Of a stretch of DNA of 64,000 nt, positions 31,680-43,569 are shown piece after piece. A model generated the notes under the pieces. That model saw only the letters and a program-made list of their open reading frames with translations, was not told the DNA's origin and made no database searches. A program made the translations under genes and the position numbers. Origin of the DNA: Euglena gracilis (Eukaryota > Euglenida > Euglenophyceae > Euglenales); assembly GCA_039621445.1 (NCBI GenBank), contig CP154956.1, positions 24,292,743-24,356,742 on the forward strand. The letters are read 5' to 3'. Numbering within the stretch: the stretch's first letter is position 1; each line of letters begins with the position of its first letter.

Positions 31680-32449
31680 GAATCAGCGTTCTTCGGACCA
31701 GGGCACGTATAAACTGTGCTTTTTGTACAACAAATCTGGTCACATGTCTCGGGAATGCCCGAATCCCAATGCGCGAAAGCGTATTGGAAGCCCACAGGGC
31801 TCGACCTCCTCACGGGGATCGGGTTCCTCGGCGTTTTCACGTCAATCGGGAGTTTCACGGCCTTCGGAGAACCGCTTTGGCGGTAGTAGGCCCAAGTCAC
31901 CATCGCATGATGGTCGGGAAACCCGTCCCCCTCGCGGTCGGTCACCCGGTCCCCCTACCCCGAAAACGGGATTTCAATCGCGATTCTTCACGATCTCGTT
32001 CGTGAAGTGGATCATCCTCTTCGCGCGAGTCACCGGGGAAACACCGGTACACCGGTCATGGTCGACGGGAAACCCGTTCACCACGACGGTTTGACGGAAA
32101 AACGGAATACCGTTCCCCCCGTTATGTGGAATCCCGCCACAAATCCCGTTGTTCACTTTGCGGTTCCAAAGACCACCACTCTTCCAAATGTCCCAGATCT
32201 CGTTCCCCCCGGCCCGGCTACGTAAATCGCGGTAAGCGCCGCGAGGACCGTGGTAACTCCTCCAGCCGGCAAAAAGTCGGTTTCAAGATTTCTTGTTTGG
32301 AGGAGGACACCCCGGCTTCGGGCAGGGAGGGGGATGAGACCTCGGACGGGGAATTTAATGAGGCCCGGATTGCGGTGCGCTCATTGAATTCCATCTATTC
32401 CACCAAGAAGTCCGTTGCCGGCTATGCGGCCGGTTCGGACTTGGAGTAG
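31680..32449 (+). pseudogene. Family-A gag nucleocapsid with two zinc knuckles (A1)
   Basis: The first knuckle is CFLYNKSGHMSREC, where the second Cys of CX2CX4HX4C is Tyr. The second, RCSLCGSKDHHSSKC, is intact. Arg/Ser/Pro-rich flanks fit RNA binding. A frameshift separates the two halves near 31990-32130. Confidence 0.75.
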
Positions 32450-32494
32450 GGGAGCCAGAGGTCCGAGGGCACGGACCTCTGGGCTGATGAACAG

Positions 32495-34222
32495 ATGGAG
32501 GTAAGACCTGATCAACCTAGCCCCCCATGCCCATCCGCCTTCACGGTCGGTACCCGGAATTATTTCGGGTCCCCTACCCCCCACTCCAAATTTCTGCTCG
32601 GAATGCTGAGCAAAGTGGGAAAGGGTTCATGGGAAAGTTGGCACACAAACGTATTTCCGCCAGACCCTTCACTTTGCGTAACACCAATGGAATTACTCGT
32701 CCAAGCGGAAATCCGCATTCAAAATTTCTCCACCAAAGTTAAAATTTTAATTGACACTGGTTGTCGCATTGCACTGCTCGTTCGGTTGGGGTTGACACCG
32801 ACCCCTCTCTTCGTAAGCGGCAAGAAACCGATCAAAATTACAACCGCGGATAACACCCCCATGTGCGGTGGTGATTTGGGATGTGTGCTCCAGATACTCT
32901 TGCCCATCATTCCCAAGCATCACTCACACCCCCCACAATTACAACATTTCACCAATATTTGGGGTTACGAGTCCGGAATTCACGGGTCTGACGTAATTTT
33001 GGGATACCCATTTTTACGCCAGTACCGATTGGTTGTGGATTGCCACTCCCACGGTTTGCACACAGCACCCAACACTTCAATGCCACCCAAACCACCATCA
33101 CCGTTGGCATCCACTATGATTACCACCATTTTTCCAACACCGTTACCCACAATGGCAACACCGTTATCCACCACACCAACAACCGTTTTCCACACCGGGG
33201 GTACGGAGAAAGCCTCCCCCCTACCCAATGACACACCTACATGCGTTCCACATGAGGTAGGGCAAGCGAGTAGCGGTACCACCGCCGTTCCACTGGGTTA
33301 CAAGACGAAAGCCCAAAGGCCTGAAGTAATTACGGTGTCGAGTAGTCACGCAGCTAGACCACAACTCCGTTTCCCACCAGTTGTGCCGAATCCAGGCACA
33401 CCTGCACAAGACTCACCGGCTAATGCAATCGACACCCACTTATACGCACACCCGTCACGCCACTACACTTCCTTCCAATGTGTGCACTGCAGGAGAATTT
33501 CCACCCAATCGGATTTCGATTGTGGATGTTTAGTTCAAAATCCTACACTAATCGCAATTCCGAAAACGGAATCCACACCCAAGGATACACTTGGTTGTGG
33601 CCCGCAATGCGCAGATATACACCGAGTACTCCAACAACGCGGATTAGCCTCGTTGTTTGGAAACGCGAAAAGCGTCATTCCTAATCACCATCCCGATCAC
33701 ACTTGGTACGAATTTGATGCGGAATGGAAAAAACCCCAGCCTGTCCAAACTCGCTTGGGATTAACCCTTGCGGTAGTGGAAGACAGCCCGCGTGTTTGTG
33801 GATCCATTCATTGTGTTTCTTCACTCCTACCCGGAAATCGGGTGTATGAATACGCGAAACGCGTATGGAATGCGTTCATTTTGGTCAATATCGCATTTTG
33901 GAATGATGGTTTTCTAAAATCGCGACATTGGCTGAGTCCTTTGATTTGGCATTGGAAATCGATTCCTTTTCATCCAATGCACATGCCCGTTTGCCACGTC
34001 ATTGGTCACAACACTCCAACGCATTTGATAAATTTTGGGGTGACACGGTGTTATGGATGCACCCTCCCCCAAAACTTCTCGAATGCGTGGTTGAGAAAAT
34101 TCTGCGGGATGAAGCCCGTGGAGTTATTCTCATACCCATCATTCCGGAAGCGGAATGGTTCACCCATACATCGTATGTGTGTTTTCATTGGTGGGATTTA
34201 CCCACTAATGTACCGATTTTGA
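32495..34222 (+). CDS. Family-A aspartic protease and linker (A1)
   Basis: A 575-codon open frame. The retropepsin-like domain is at residues 65-185, with ILIDTGCRIALLVRLGL (catalytic Asp of DTG at about 32752) and the later DVILGYPFLRQYRLVVD, as in Ty3/gypsy proteases. It is followed by a long Thr/Pro-rich linker and a conserved stretch (RVCGSIHCVSSLLPGNRVYEY, NIAFWNDGFLKSRHWL), also present in A3. It cleaves the Gag-Pol polyprotein. The frame ends shortly before RT; a shift near 34080 continues it (33928-34488). Confidence 0.82.
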   Translation: MEVRPDQPSPPCPSAFTVGTRNYFGSPTPHSKFLLGMLSKVGKGSWESWHTNVFPPDPSLCVTPMELLVQAEIRIQNFSTKVKILIDTGCRIALLVRLGLTPTPLFVSGKKPIKITTADNTPMCGGDLGCVLQILLPIIPKHHSHPPQLQHFTNIWGYESGIHGSDVILGYPFLRQYRLVVDCHSHGLHTAPNTSMPPKPPSPLASTMITTIFPTPLPTMATPLSTTPTTVFHTGGTEKASPLPNDTPTCVPHEVGQASSGTTAVPLGYKTKAQRPEVITVSSSHAARPQLRFPPVVPNPGTPAQDSPANAIDTHLYAHPSRHYTSFQCVHCRRISTQSDFDCGCLVQNPTLIAIPKTESTPKDTLGCGPQCADIHRVLQQRGLASLFGNAKSVIPNHHPDHTWYEFDAEWKKPQPVQTRLGLTLAVVEDSPRVCGSIHCVSSLLPGNRVYEYAKRVWNAFILVNIAFWNDGFLKSRHWLSPLIWHWKSIPFHPMHMPVCHVIGHNTPTHLINFGVTRCYGCTLPQNFSNAWLRKFCGMKPVELFSYPSFRKRNGSPIHRMCVFIGGIYPLMYRF

Positions 34223-34559
34223 AGACTTTTGTGGTAAAACATTACCACCCTTACAAGAAATCATTTTTCGCGTATGTTTCTTCGATGCATTCGGAATGTC
34301 CGAATTCGCGGTGCCGAGGAAGCTCGGTAGCCCCAGGGATACCCTGGCGGTTTCCGCAGTCATCGAGAGTGCAGGTCAGCATCCTAAGTCAGCTGAATTC
34401 TGTTCGCGGATTACCCGCTAATTTCACGGTGTGCTGGAATATGCAGTATACGCCTGCGACATCGACCCCGCGATACGCGGTCCGTTAGGTGTTTGTAAGA
34501 TCGAGCTGAAGGAAGGAGCCAAACCAATGCACCGGAAACTTTTTGGTTGTTCGGGAGAA

Positions 34560-35250
34560 CGCGAACAAGCTCTCAATGAAACGATTGAGAAGCTTATTCA
34601 GCGCAAGTGATTGTGCCCTATAAAAGCGAATGGACATCCCAGGCATTTGTTGTTCCTAAACCCCCAGACCCCTCAGGTCTGAAGAAATGGAGACTGGTGC
34701 TGGATTACCGGTACCTGAACTCCCAGACAAGGGATGATCCCTTCCCGCTCCCCCGGATCGAGGATTTGATCACCAAACAGTCGGAAAACCAGTTGTGGTC
34801 AATTTTCGATCTGGAGGACGGTTTTCACCAAATGCACTTGCACCTTGACTCCCAACCATACACGGCATTCGTGACATCCGAGGGTGTGTACCAATGGACG
34901 GAACTCCCTATGGTTGTTAAGAATTGCCCAGCCATGTTTCAACACATGATTCAATGGGTTCTACGCGACTTACCGTTGGCCATTGTGTACATTGATGATG
35001 TGCTGGTGGGAAAACCACCACCATCCGCAAAATCGAGCGAGGATATCCTCGACACACACTTTCACCATGTTTGCGCGGTATTAACCGCTTCCAAAAACAT
35101 GTGCTTTTCGCGAAAGGCGCGAAAGTGCATCTGTTTCGCGAGCTTATAAAATTTTGCGGCCACATCTTCAGCAATGGACAGCGGAAAGCCGTTCCGAGTA
35201 AGCTCGAAGCCATTAAGAAATGGACCCCTGAGGTAATCAAAACGATTCCT
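34560..35250 (+). pseudogene. Family-A reverse transcriptase (A1)
   Basis: The RT palm in 34607-35149 has SQAFVVPKPPDPSG, VLDYRYLNSQTRDD, FDLEDGFHQMHLHLDSQPYT and catalytic YIDDVLVG (about 34990). The thumb continues in another frame (IKFCGHIFSNGQRKAVPSKL, then KGFLGLTQYY). The frameshift near 35140 and a stop near 34488 mean this copy cannot make an uninterrupted enzyme. Confidence 0.88.
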
Positions 35251-36240
35251 CGCCTCAAAGGATTTTTGGGATTAACCCAATACTACGCGATATATATGTG
35301 GGACTTCGTGAAAATCGCGGTGACCCTCACCAGACAGCTCAAAAACCGGGCTGTTGACAATTCCAAAGTCATTTGGGATGACCAAATGCGCGAGTCACTT
35401 GAGAAAATTAAGGTTTTGCTTTTGGAGAATGTTGTCCTCGAAATCGCGGACCCGTATAAACCATATGTGCTGGAAGTCGACAGCAGCGATTACGCTTTTG
35501 GCGGAGTACTTAGCCAGCAAAACGCGGCGAATGAACTCCGACCTCTGGCTTTCTTCAGCCGAAAGATACAGGGCGACGACGGCAAAGGTGAAGTCAAGTG
35601 GAGTATACGCGAGAAGGAAACCTACGCAATCGTGCTTATACTCCAGCAATTTCGCAGCTGCGTCGCCAGCAGCCTCGTCCAATTCCTCGTCAAGACCGAT
35701 CATGAGAGTCTCCAACACTGGTACACCGAGGATTTGAACAAGGCCATGTCATCGGTCGGAAGGCGACGCAGATGGCGTGAGTTCTTGAGTCAATTTAACC
35801 GTGTGGTTATTTATACCCCTGGTCACACACAGAAAGTAGCGGATCCGCTCAATCGGGCCCCTTGGTACTACCCTGGGAACCCGGATGAGGGAGACGCGAC
35901 TTCTCATGGAAGTCAGGAAGCTGACGATTACGCACGTCGAAACGACGCTGCGGACAATCTTTTGTATTCTTTTCCCGTTTCACAACTATTCGTGGTCGCA
36001 CCGTTGCGCGGAAGGCGCCGACGTGGAAGCACGTCCGGACCCCGGCGTATTACGCGCACGGAGTCCCCTTCCGCACTGTTCTTTCGCGAATGGGATTATA
36101 ATCGTGATCCGGTGTATGACACCATTGTCACCAGACTTCGTAATGGCGAAGTGCTGGAGAATTACACTCTTTCACCTTCACGGTTGGTTTTTCGCAATGA
36201 ATCGAGTTACAAATATTGTATCCCCCACGGACCTGGTTGA
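35071..36240 (+). CDS. Family-A RT connection and RNase H (A1)
   Basis: 389 codons. After the RT thumb, a Ty3-type RNase H: YVLEVDSSDYAFGGVLSQ (first Asp), REKETYAIVLIL (Glu), VKTDHESLQHW (second Asp), and VVIYTPGHTQKVADPLNRAP near the end. It removes RNA from the hybrid during reverse transcription. The frame runs on into the integrase N-terminal linker. Confidence 0.88.
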   Translation: MRGINRFQKHVLFAKGAKVHLFRELIKFCGHIFSNGQRKAVPSKLEAIKKWTPEVIKTIPRLKGFLGLTQYYAIYMWDFVKIAVTLTRQLKNRAVDNSKVIWDDQMRESLEKIKVLLLENVVLEIADPYKPYVLEVDSSDYAFGGVLSQQNAANELRPLAFFSRKIQGDDGKGEVKWSIREKETYAIVLILQQFRSCVASSLVQFLVKTDHESLQHWYTEDLNKAMSSVGRRRRWREFLSQFNRVVIYTPGHTQKVADPLNRAPWYYPGNPDEGDATSHGSQEADDYARRNDAADNLLYSFPVSQLFVVAPLRGRRRRGSTSGPRRITRTESPSALFFREWDYNRDPVYDTIVTRLRNGEVLENYTLSPSRLVFRNESSYKYCIPHGPG

Positions 36241-37340
36241 TGATGTGATTTTGTGCTATCACAACCACGGTGATCCTGGGGCCCCCAAACTTCTTTCGTT
36301 GGTGGGCCGCGGGTATTTCACAACCCTGAGCGAGAAAGAGCTTTACTCACGCTGTTTGCGAATAGCGCAGCGCAACGGTGTCAAATTTGTCAAGCGGTAA
36401 ACCCCGGCAGAGGTACCCCCCCTGGTACGATGTATTTTTTCCCCGTACGCCCTGACATTTTTACATCCGTCTGCATGGATTTTCTGGAATTAGAACCGTG
36501 CAAAGGAACGGACGACAAAATTTACGATTATATTTTTGTTGTCGTCTGCAGGCTGAGTGGGTACATTGTAGCCATTCCATGCCAGACGTCAGGGTTGACT
36601 GCCCAAATTTTGGCAACTATATTTTTGGAGAAATGTATTTGCTTAATGGGTTTACCGAATGAAATCGTGAGTGATCAAGACCATTTGATTTCTTCAAGGT
36701 TTTTCACGCGGTTTTTTGTGCGGTTTACTGGGAATTGAGCAACATTTTTCCATTATATATCGACCCAAAGGCAATGGTAGAGCCGAGGCAGCCGTGAAAT
36801 CCGTAGTGAATATGCTTCGCCTTTCACTGGCTGACTCGCGCAGCAACTGGATATCAGTGCTACCATGGTCTTTGTTTTATATCAATACCCTACCAGGGTT
36901 GGTGTTGCCTCACTCCCCCTGTAAATTAGTTTTCGGACGGGACCCTCCGGCCATTGGGGATGTCCCTTCGGAGAGACCCGCCCGAACGAGTGTCAGTTGC
37001 GAGACCTGGTTCGCGGAAGTAGAAAATCTACGTTCTGCAGTCCAGAAGCGAGTCACTGAAATTCACGCAACTAAACGGAAATCGTTTTTGCTGAATTTCA
37101 AGTCACCTGTGTATAGTGCTGGTGACCCCGTGTGGGTGCGGAATAGCCGTACTCGCATGCAGTCTTCCAAGCTGGATCCCCTCTGGCTCGGCCCCTGCGA
37201 AATCCTAGAAAGACTAGGTACCAGCAGGCGATATAGTGTCGCATTGCCGAATGGTGTTGAGGACGTTCATATGGACGACTTCAAACCATACCTGTCGCCA
37301 CCGGATGGGAAACCCATCCCGTGTTTGCACTTCAAACCCC
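36241..37340 (+). pseudogene. Family-A integrase (A1)
   Basis: A weak HHCC zinc region (CYHNHGDPGAPKLL ... SRC) lies at 36250-36400 in one frame. The catalytic core is split over two more: VCMDFLELEPCKG (first Asp, about 36478), IVSDQDH (second Asp, about 36678), then NGRAEAAVKSVVNMLRLSL (Glu, about 36785). It ends with GDPVWVRNSRTR and LWLGPCEILERLG, the SH3-like C-terminal region. Two frameshifts. Confidence 0.85.
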
Positions 37341-37354
37341 GTTGCAGATTATCT

Positions 37355-37560
37355 GAGACAGATTATTTTGTAGTAGATAAAATTATGATCACAAAACTGC
37401 CAATGGTATGCACCTTTGGAAGGTCCGCTGGAAAGGGTATGGGCCCCAGGAGGACACTTGGGAGCCAGCAACCAGTTTTGTTGGGCATGTCCAGCAAGAT
37501 TGGAAGCTGTGGAATAAAAAGCATCACATTGTTTCCATGACAAGTTCCATGACAAGTTTT
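37355..37560 (+). pseudogene. Chromodomain at integrase C-terminus (A1)
   Basis: YFVVDKIM... then, after a frameshift, the WKVRWKGYG-type core that is open in A2 (46555-46839). It identifies family A as a chromovirus. The chromodomain is thought to guide integration to marked chromatin. Confidence 0.75.
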
Positions 37561-37726
37561 TGAGAACGCATGTGAAACCCATGTTGTTTTCTTCTCATTT
37601 ATCATTGATTCTTGTCATTCTTTCTTTCCGCAGAATTTTTTTTACCAAACAATACTGCAGCGGTTACCCTTACCAACTGACAACCAACAACCCAACCATC
37701 CCACCGTACCGACCCCGGGCAGTATC

Positions 37727-39960
37727 ATGCTGCCCGGTGGAAGGGAGCCAGGCGGAGGACCGCCTTACCACTCCACCACTCACCCTCAACCTGACCAATA
37801 TGCGTACCGATACGGTACGCAGCCACGTGCACGGACTGCGGCTCAGGGAAACCCTGAAGCCAGCAGCAGTACCAGGTTGACCCAGATGCCCGCGGAAGCG
37901 CGGTCATCTCAGCCATCAGGCCCTCGTCGCCTCCCACCGTACGCGGGTGTGATGATCCACCGCACAGCGGAGACGATGAACCGGGTTATGCGTATGAGCG
38001 CAAACGCCGCACCAGACCACCTCACCCAGGCATTGTGGGATGACCACTGCCGTAAAATTTTAACCATCGCGAACACCCCTCCAGCTCTGTGGTGTATGTG
38101 CGCCCAGGCGACGATGACCGGTTCGGTGTATTACACCGACTCGGACACATCGGGATTCGCGGCGTCCATTACTATGCGTGACCTGGGCGTTGAAGTCCCG
38201 CCACAGGTAGCACGGCAGGTACCGCCAGTTGGCACTTACACCGCACATTTTCGTGCTCTCTCCCCCGGATTATCCGAGGAAGAGACAGAGGAAGCACCTG
38301 TCCGGAGTGACCAACCACGCGTGAAATAAAGCATTTTTCGATCCCCTGAGCGCATGCCCCGGCGGGATTATCCTGCGCAGGAGCATGTGTCTCAGTATAC
38401 CGTCTGTGGGGATTACCCCCAAGAGGCACCAGTGCCACGAGATCCGTACGTGTATCCACCTCAACCCCACCCAACCATACCTGACTCTATGCCACGACGT
38501 CCTGCGGAGGGAAACCCTCCCTCGACGTCTGACACTGCCCGAAGCGCTCGTCCGCGGGAAGCCGCTGCAGCGCCTCGTGCGGCGCCGGTTCCTCCGGTAC
38601 GGGGTGAACCCGTTAACCCGTGGACTGGCCGACCGTTCGATTCCGAGGAGGAGCGTCAACAGTATGAATATGCTGTGACGATCCAAAGGCAAAGCGCACG
38701 TAGCCCCCCTGTTTCCGCTGGCCAGGGATACCCTGCCCGGCGGAAGAGACGATGGAAGAGCGCCAGCAGTATGATGCTGCTGTGTCGGCTCTCACCGGAA
38801 TCCCAGCTCCATCACGATCCAGTCAACCAGCGCGACAGCGGGAGGTTGCTGTGGCGGAAGCGCCATCGGCACGACCCATAAGTTCTGCCGCCGGCAAACG
38901 TGACCGCGGCCCGGAAAATCCGACGCCGCAGCCACAGCGCCGCTCGCGTAGGTCGGAAAATTCGCCCGCGGCGATGCACGTCGACGCTGACGAGGAAGTT
39001 TTGCCAGCGCCAGATGTGACGGCAGAACGGGCACGTCGGGAAACTCGGCCACCTCCGGTCGCACCGGTTTACTCGAATCGTGGTGACGGTGATCAAGAAT
39101 TTGCTCGAACGCCCAACACGGAATCCGTGACGTACCCTGTGTATACACCAGAAGACCCAGAATACTGGGATTACTGGGCGACATTCGAATGGCTGTCTAA
39201 CACAAAGGGTAAGGGTAAAGGGAAAGGCAAGGGTAAGGCTAAAGGAAAAGGCCAGGAGAAAGGTGGAAAAGCCCCACCTGGCAAGGGCGGAAAAGCCGCT
39301 TGGCCAGCTCCAGGCAAAGGCGGAAAATCTGCCGGACCCCCGGCAGGCAAGGGCGGAAAAGCCGCCGAACCTTCGAAAACGAAGGATGATGCCGTTGCTG
39401 TGGTCTTCAACTACCTTCAGGAGATCTGGTCGAAAGTCGACGAAGACCTCCAGCAGTTTACACGCGCAAGCAACGTGATCCACCGACCACCGGATGCGGT
39501 GCTCGAAGTGGTGCAGAATCGTATGTACGATCACTGCAAAAGATTTTTCTACAGTTCCGAACTTCATGCGTTTGAGGGATACCCTCATTCAGATGAAGGC
39601 GTCCTGGACCGGATGTCCGGTTTCTGGGAGCTGTGGTTCTGGTTGGGATATCCCTGCCAGAACTTCGGCATTTTTACCGACCGAAACGGTCAGACGTATA
39701 TTGACTGTTTGGGAGCAGGTCCTGACGACGAAACGTTCGTCGCCCAGTTGAAGGAAATCTTCAACCACATGTATTCTGTCGGAGCACTGGGAATCCAGTG
39801 GAAATATTACCCCCTGCCGGAGAAACTCCAGGCACAGGCTGCGGTAATGTTCACGCAATCTCCAAATATACTTGGACAGCATGTATGGCACGCTGTTCAA
39901 GGTCCTGGATGTCGACCTTGCGTACCGCCAGCGGTACAAACTGGACTGCCAGTTTTGTAA
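37727..39960 (+). pseudogene. Family-A extra ORF2 in env position, Lys/Gly-rich
   Basis: Three consecutive open stretches (37727-38329, 38354-38745, 38752-39960), broken by one TAA at 38327 and one frameshift near 38745. They look like one protein of about 740 residues. Pro/Ala/Arg-rich, with a duplicated EERQQY-AV motif (about 38650 and 38755) and a tract of KGKGKGKGKGKAKGKG followed by PGKGGKAA-type repeats (39210-39370). The globular-looking C-terminus includes FWELWFWLGYPCQNFGIFTD. A2 carries the homologous region on the other strand (46366-44900), keeping EECHQYDSDVAALTG and SAAGKRD-GPE. No signal peptide or membrane segment, so not an obvious envelope. Function unknown. Confidence 0.6.
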
Positions 39961-40184
39961 GGAAGTTCACATTGTTGACTTTTGGGGTTTCGGAGAACGC
40001 GGAAAACCGCCTCCGACTGCCGAGAATGCCGGCCGCCAGCCGACCAGGAGATTCCTCCTGCGTCAGTGCCAGAATCCCCAGATCGGAACGCAAGACCGAA
40101 AGGTGCTGAAACAGCACCGGCAGAAAATATTTCTGGGGGTGGATTACCTACGTCCTGGAAGTTTACGTCTATTTCCTGGAACAC

Positions 40185-40940
40185 ATGACCACTGATGTGG
40201 ATATCCACAGGAAGTGGTTACCTCGGGGACACACCGAGGAAGACGCCAGACCTTATGCCCCAGACCGACGCAGGATGAACCTGCGGCCGGACTGGCAGGA
40301 GGCAGAAATCGGCCTCCGGGAGCACCTGGACACCCAGTTCGGGGATATCCTGGACTGGCAGGAGTTCGAAGCCTTTTTCGCGGCACGCGAGGTAAGCCAA
40401 CCTCGTTATGCGGTGCCGTTGCCCTCTTTCCTGGAAGACACAGGAGAGCATGGCACAGGAGAGATCGCAGTGGGAAGACCTCTACCTGATCAACGAGGAC
40501 GAGCCGCAACCTCCACCCGGAAGCTGGGTAAAAGCGTCGTGGCCGCCCCCATACCCGAACTCTGACAGGAGTGAAAGTATAAGCTTTTACCGCCTGTCAG
40601 ACGCACAAGGGTGTTACAGGAGCGGCAAAGACACGCGTTCTGCAGCACAACTACACACAGAGGAATCCCCTCCGGAAGCGGAGGAGGAAGAGGCAGCGGT
40701 CCCAATGGCCGACGATGAACCTCAGCCAGCGGAACCTCCGGTACGGGAAACCCGTAGCCCATCTGTCGTGATGCTGGACACTGTGGCAGAAACTGCCCAG
40801 CGCCCAGGATCGCCCACAGGTGAAATGACACCTGTACCACTGTCACCAACCTCACTGAGTACGACAGGCGTACCGACCCCTACGCGGGAAATCCCGCCGG
40901 AGACGGTACCCCACACGCCTGAGGTATTACGCAGTAAGGG
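40185..40940 (+). pseudogene. Family-A ORF2 tail (A1)
   Basis: Overlapping open stretches (40185-40565 and 40408-41097) with acidic and Pro-rich sequence. SISFYRLSDAQGCYRS and PSVVMLDTVAETAQRPG are repeated in A2 (minus strand 44838-44599: ISIHRLADAQECYRS, PSVVMLDTVADAAQRPE), so this was protein-coding in the family. The last codons of the second frame run into LTR sequence. Confidence 0.5.
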
Positions 40941-41047
40941 TTTCGTTACTCCAAGGATTTTTACTCACCTAAGTACGTGCGCACCAGGAGAAAGCAAAAC
41001 AGGCTTTCCCGGGGCGAAAAGGGTCAAAGGGAAGTCCTTGGACGTAC
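40940..41047 (+). repeat. Partial family-A LTR (3' part only)
   Basis: Matches 26310-26418: TTTTACTCACCTAAGTA-GTG, GCACCAGGAGAAAGCAAAAC, ending GGACGTAC. The 5' part of the LTR and the PPT are absent, so it joins ORF2 directly by a rearrangement. Confidence 0.75.
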
Positions 41048-41059
41048 CCTGTTTCCCCA

Positions 41060-41944
41060 TTCCGCATCAAAACCAAGTGTATTGTGCGGTATTGTAATTA
41101 GGAATTACGCATTTCGCGTTTCCAAACAACGAGGCTAATCCACGTTTTTGGAGTACTCGGTGTATCTCCGGGCATTGCGGGCTACAACCAAGTGTACCAT
41201 GGGGAAGGATTCCGTTTTCGATTCCGTTTACGTGGAATATCCATTTCGGATAGTGCGATTAGTGTTGGATTTTAGACTAAAAACATCCACAGTCGATATC
41301 CGATTGGGTGGAAATTGTCCTGCAGTGTTCACATTGGAAGGAAGTGTTGTGGTGTTGCGGGTGTGAGTGTGAGTGAGTGTGAGTGGCATTAACCGTAAAT
41401 ATGTGCCTGGCTTCGCCACAACTGGTTGGAAATGGGGTTGTGGTGTATCTGGGCCACTACTAGACACTGTACTTACTGCATGCCTTTGGGCATTCATCTT
41501 GTAACCCAGTGGAACGGCATGTGTACCGCTACTCGCTTGCCCTACCCCGTGTGGAATGCATGTTGGTGTGCCATTGGGTAAGAGGAAGGCTTTATCCGTA
41601 CCCCGTGTGTAGAAAACAGTTGTTGGTGTGGTTTATTACGGTGTTGCCGTTTCGGATAACGGTGTTATAACCATGGTGCTCGTCATAGTTGACGCCAACG
41701 GTGATGGTGGTTTTTGTGGCCTGAAGATTTGGGTGATGTGCGCAAACCGTGGGCGTGGCAATCATCTACCAACCGGTACTGGCGAAAAATGTGTATCCCA
41801 ACATTGCGTCAGAGCCATGTATTCCCAAACTGTAGCCCCAAATATTAGATAAATGTTGAAATTGTTGGGGTTGTGTGTGATATTTGGGAATGGTGGGCAA
41901 GAGTATCTCGAGCACACATCCAAAATCACCACCACAAGTGGGGG
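41060..41944 (-). pseudogene. Family-A protease-linker fragment, antisense
   Basis: Reverse complement of two blocks of A1: 41060-41600 matches about 33200-33730, and 41640-41944 matches about 32855-33180 (including ACACCCCCACTTGTGGTGG and the CACACAACCCCAACAATTTC region). It directly follows an LTR on the minus strand, with gag missing. Confidence 0.75.
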
Positions 41945-41951
41945 TGTTAAG

Positions 41952-42358
41952 TGTACGTCCAAGGACTTCCCTTTGACAGCCTTTCGCCCCAGAAAAGCCT
42001 TTTTGCTTTCTGATGGTGCACAACTACTTAGGTGAGGGAAAAGTCTTTGGAGTACAAAACCATTGTCCCAATTCCTCTATGCTAATGCAAAGCACAAAGC
42101 AAGTCGCTGTGAGAAGATTTTTCTTCACAGTCGTGTTCAGTTGTTTCAGAGAATTTTCTTCTTACTTGAATCAGGCAATAATGTGAAGAAAAAAATACCA
42201 CCGGTGAGGAAAAGAGATCACGCGAGCACGTGTGATACGTGTCGCGAAATCCTATATGGTCTGCCACGATTGTCCGGGTGTGCTAATACACAGCCGTCGG
42301 ATTGAGACAGATCCAGACTCTGCAGGTTTCCCACAGAGCCGGGATCGTGCCTGGTACA
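41952..42358 (-). repeat. Complete family-A LTR, minus orientation
   Basis: 407 bp, TGTACC...GTACA on the minus strand, with polypurine tract GGGAGGGGGA next to it (42361-42370 on the complement). On the minus strand it is followed by protease sequence, so it serves as the 3' end of one copy and the 5' end of another. Confidence 0.85.
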
Positions 42359-43265
42359 CATCCCCCTCCCAGGGCTATGCCCGATTTCCTTCTTGGACCA
42401 GGTTATCCCAGGTCCCGTCCACATTTCAGACACAGTCCTGATCTGGTTCTGCTTTCCAGAACACGGAATCTCTTTTCTCCACAGGGGCGCAACCCAAAAA
42501 CCCGAAAAAGCGCAAAAGGTTCGGCTTAGGGGTGCGAAAAAGCCCACTGTGGGAAAATGGTGCTGACAGGTTTCCTGGCAAAGTATCCCATCCACCCAGT
42601 TTGGGTGTGCCAAAGGCACGCGGGGTTGGTCAAGTGTATTCGCTGAAAACCCGAGGGGAGAGGTGTGGAAGGGGGGGGACAGACTTCTATCCTGGTCATA
42701 CCCGGATAGGGCTCCTAGGCGGTCATATCCGCACTGGGAAACAAAAGCCTTCTTGTAAAACCGGCTGCCGGCGACAGCTTTGCAGGGGGTGGGGAAAACG
42801 TAGGGAGGAGTGGGGGGGGTTGGCTCAGGCTAAGCTGAATTTTTGCTGTCTGGCAGCCTTAAGGGGACTTAGGGACAAAAGTGACAACTTTGGCCTATTA
42901 TTACGTCGTTCGGGCTGTGTGCTGTGTGACACTTAATGGCTTGCAAGGTTTCCCGGATGTCGTAGTCTTCACACCAGCAACTCCTTCACGGCGTGATAAG
43001 AAGCGCTTACCTCCTGCAGACGGTTTCTGTCCGCACGGTCATTGAATGTGAGGTGGGGCCTGGGTGCATCCACCCGAAGGGCCTGTGGAGGGGGGGCTCA
43101 TGGATGCTTCCATCCAGAGCTCGTGTGTCTGGCTCAGTCCAGGGTGCTTCCACCCAAGGCTTTTTTAGCGGTTTCTGCTACCAGTGTATCGTGAATCAAG
43201 TGTGAGAGGTCCAGGTTCCATGAAGGCGCTTACCTTCCATGGGACTTGGAAATTCCATTTCGGCA
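42359..43265 (-). other. Family-A 3' internal non-coding region
   Basis: Collinear with 21792-22690, diverged. No ORF recognised. Confidence 0.6.
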
Positions 43266-43560
43266 TTACACTCTCTCCAGTCGGCCAGTGATCATGGCGG
43301 GAGTCCATGCGGTCTTCCACCATGACCATTTGGAATTGCTGTGGTGGGGGACGGTCCACCAGCCAGGTTTCTGGCGATTCGTATTCGAAATCAGGTGAAA
43401 CCCAGTCACGAACCCATCCATTGGGGACTTGTGTCTTGGTTGCACTCGGTCTTTCGGCGAGGAACCACTGCAGCTTCTCCCAGGAAATTTCTGGTCAGAG
43501 TAGCTGGCCAGATGAAAAAATTCATGCAGGTCTTCCACAGCTACGGAAACGGCCCAGCCG
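43266..43560 (-). pseudogene. Family-A ORF3 C-terminal fragment
   Basis: Minus-strand frame with GFHLISNTNRQKPGWWTVP, matching 22690-22940. An inversion junction at about 43560 separates it from the oppositely oriented ORF3 fragment. Confidence 0.55.
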
Positions 43561-43569
43561 GAGGAAGGA

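Noticed and set aside
39210-39370. Lys/Gly-rich ORF as a host histone H1-like protein
   Set aside because: It lies inside the family-A retroelement, and a homologous region exists in copy A2.
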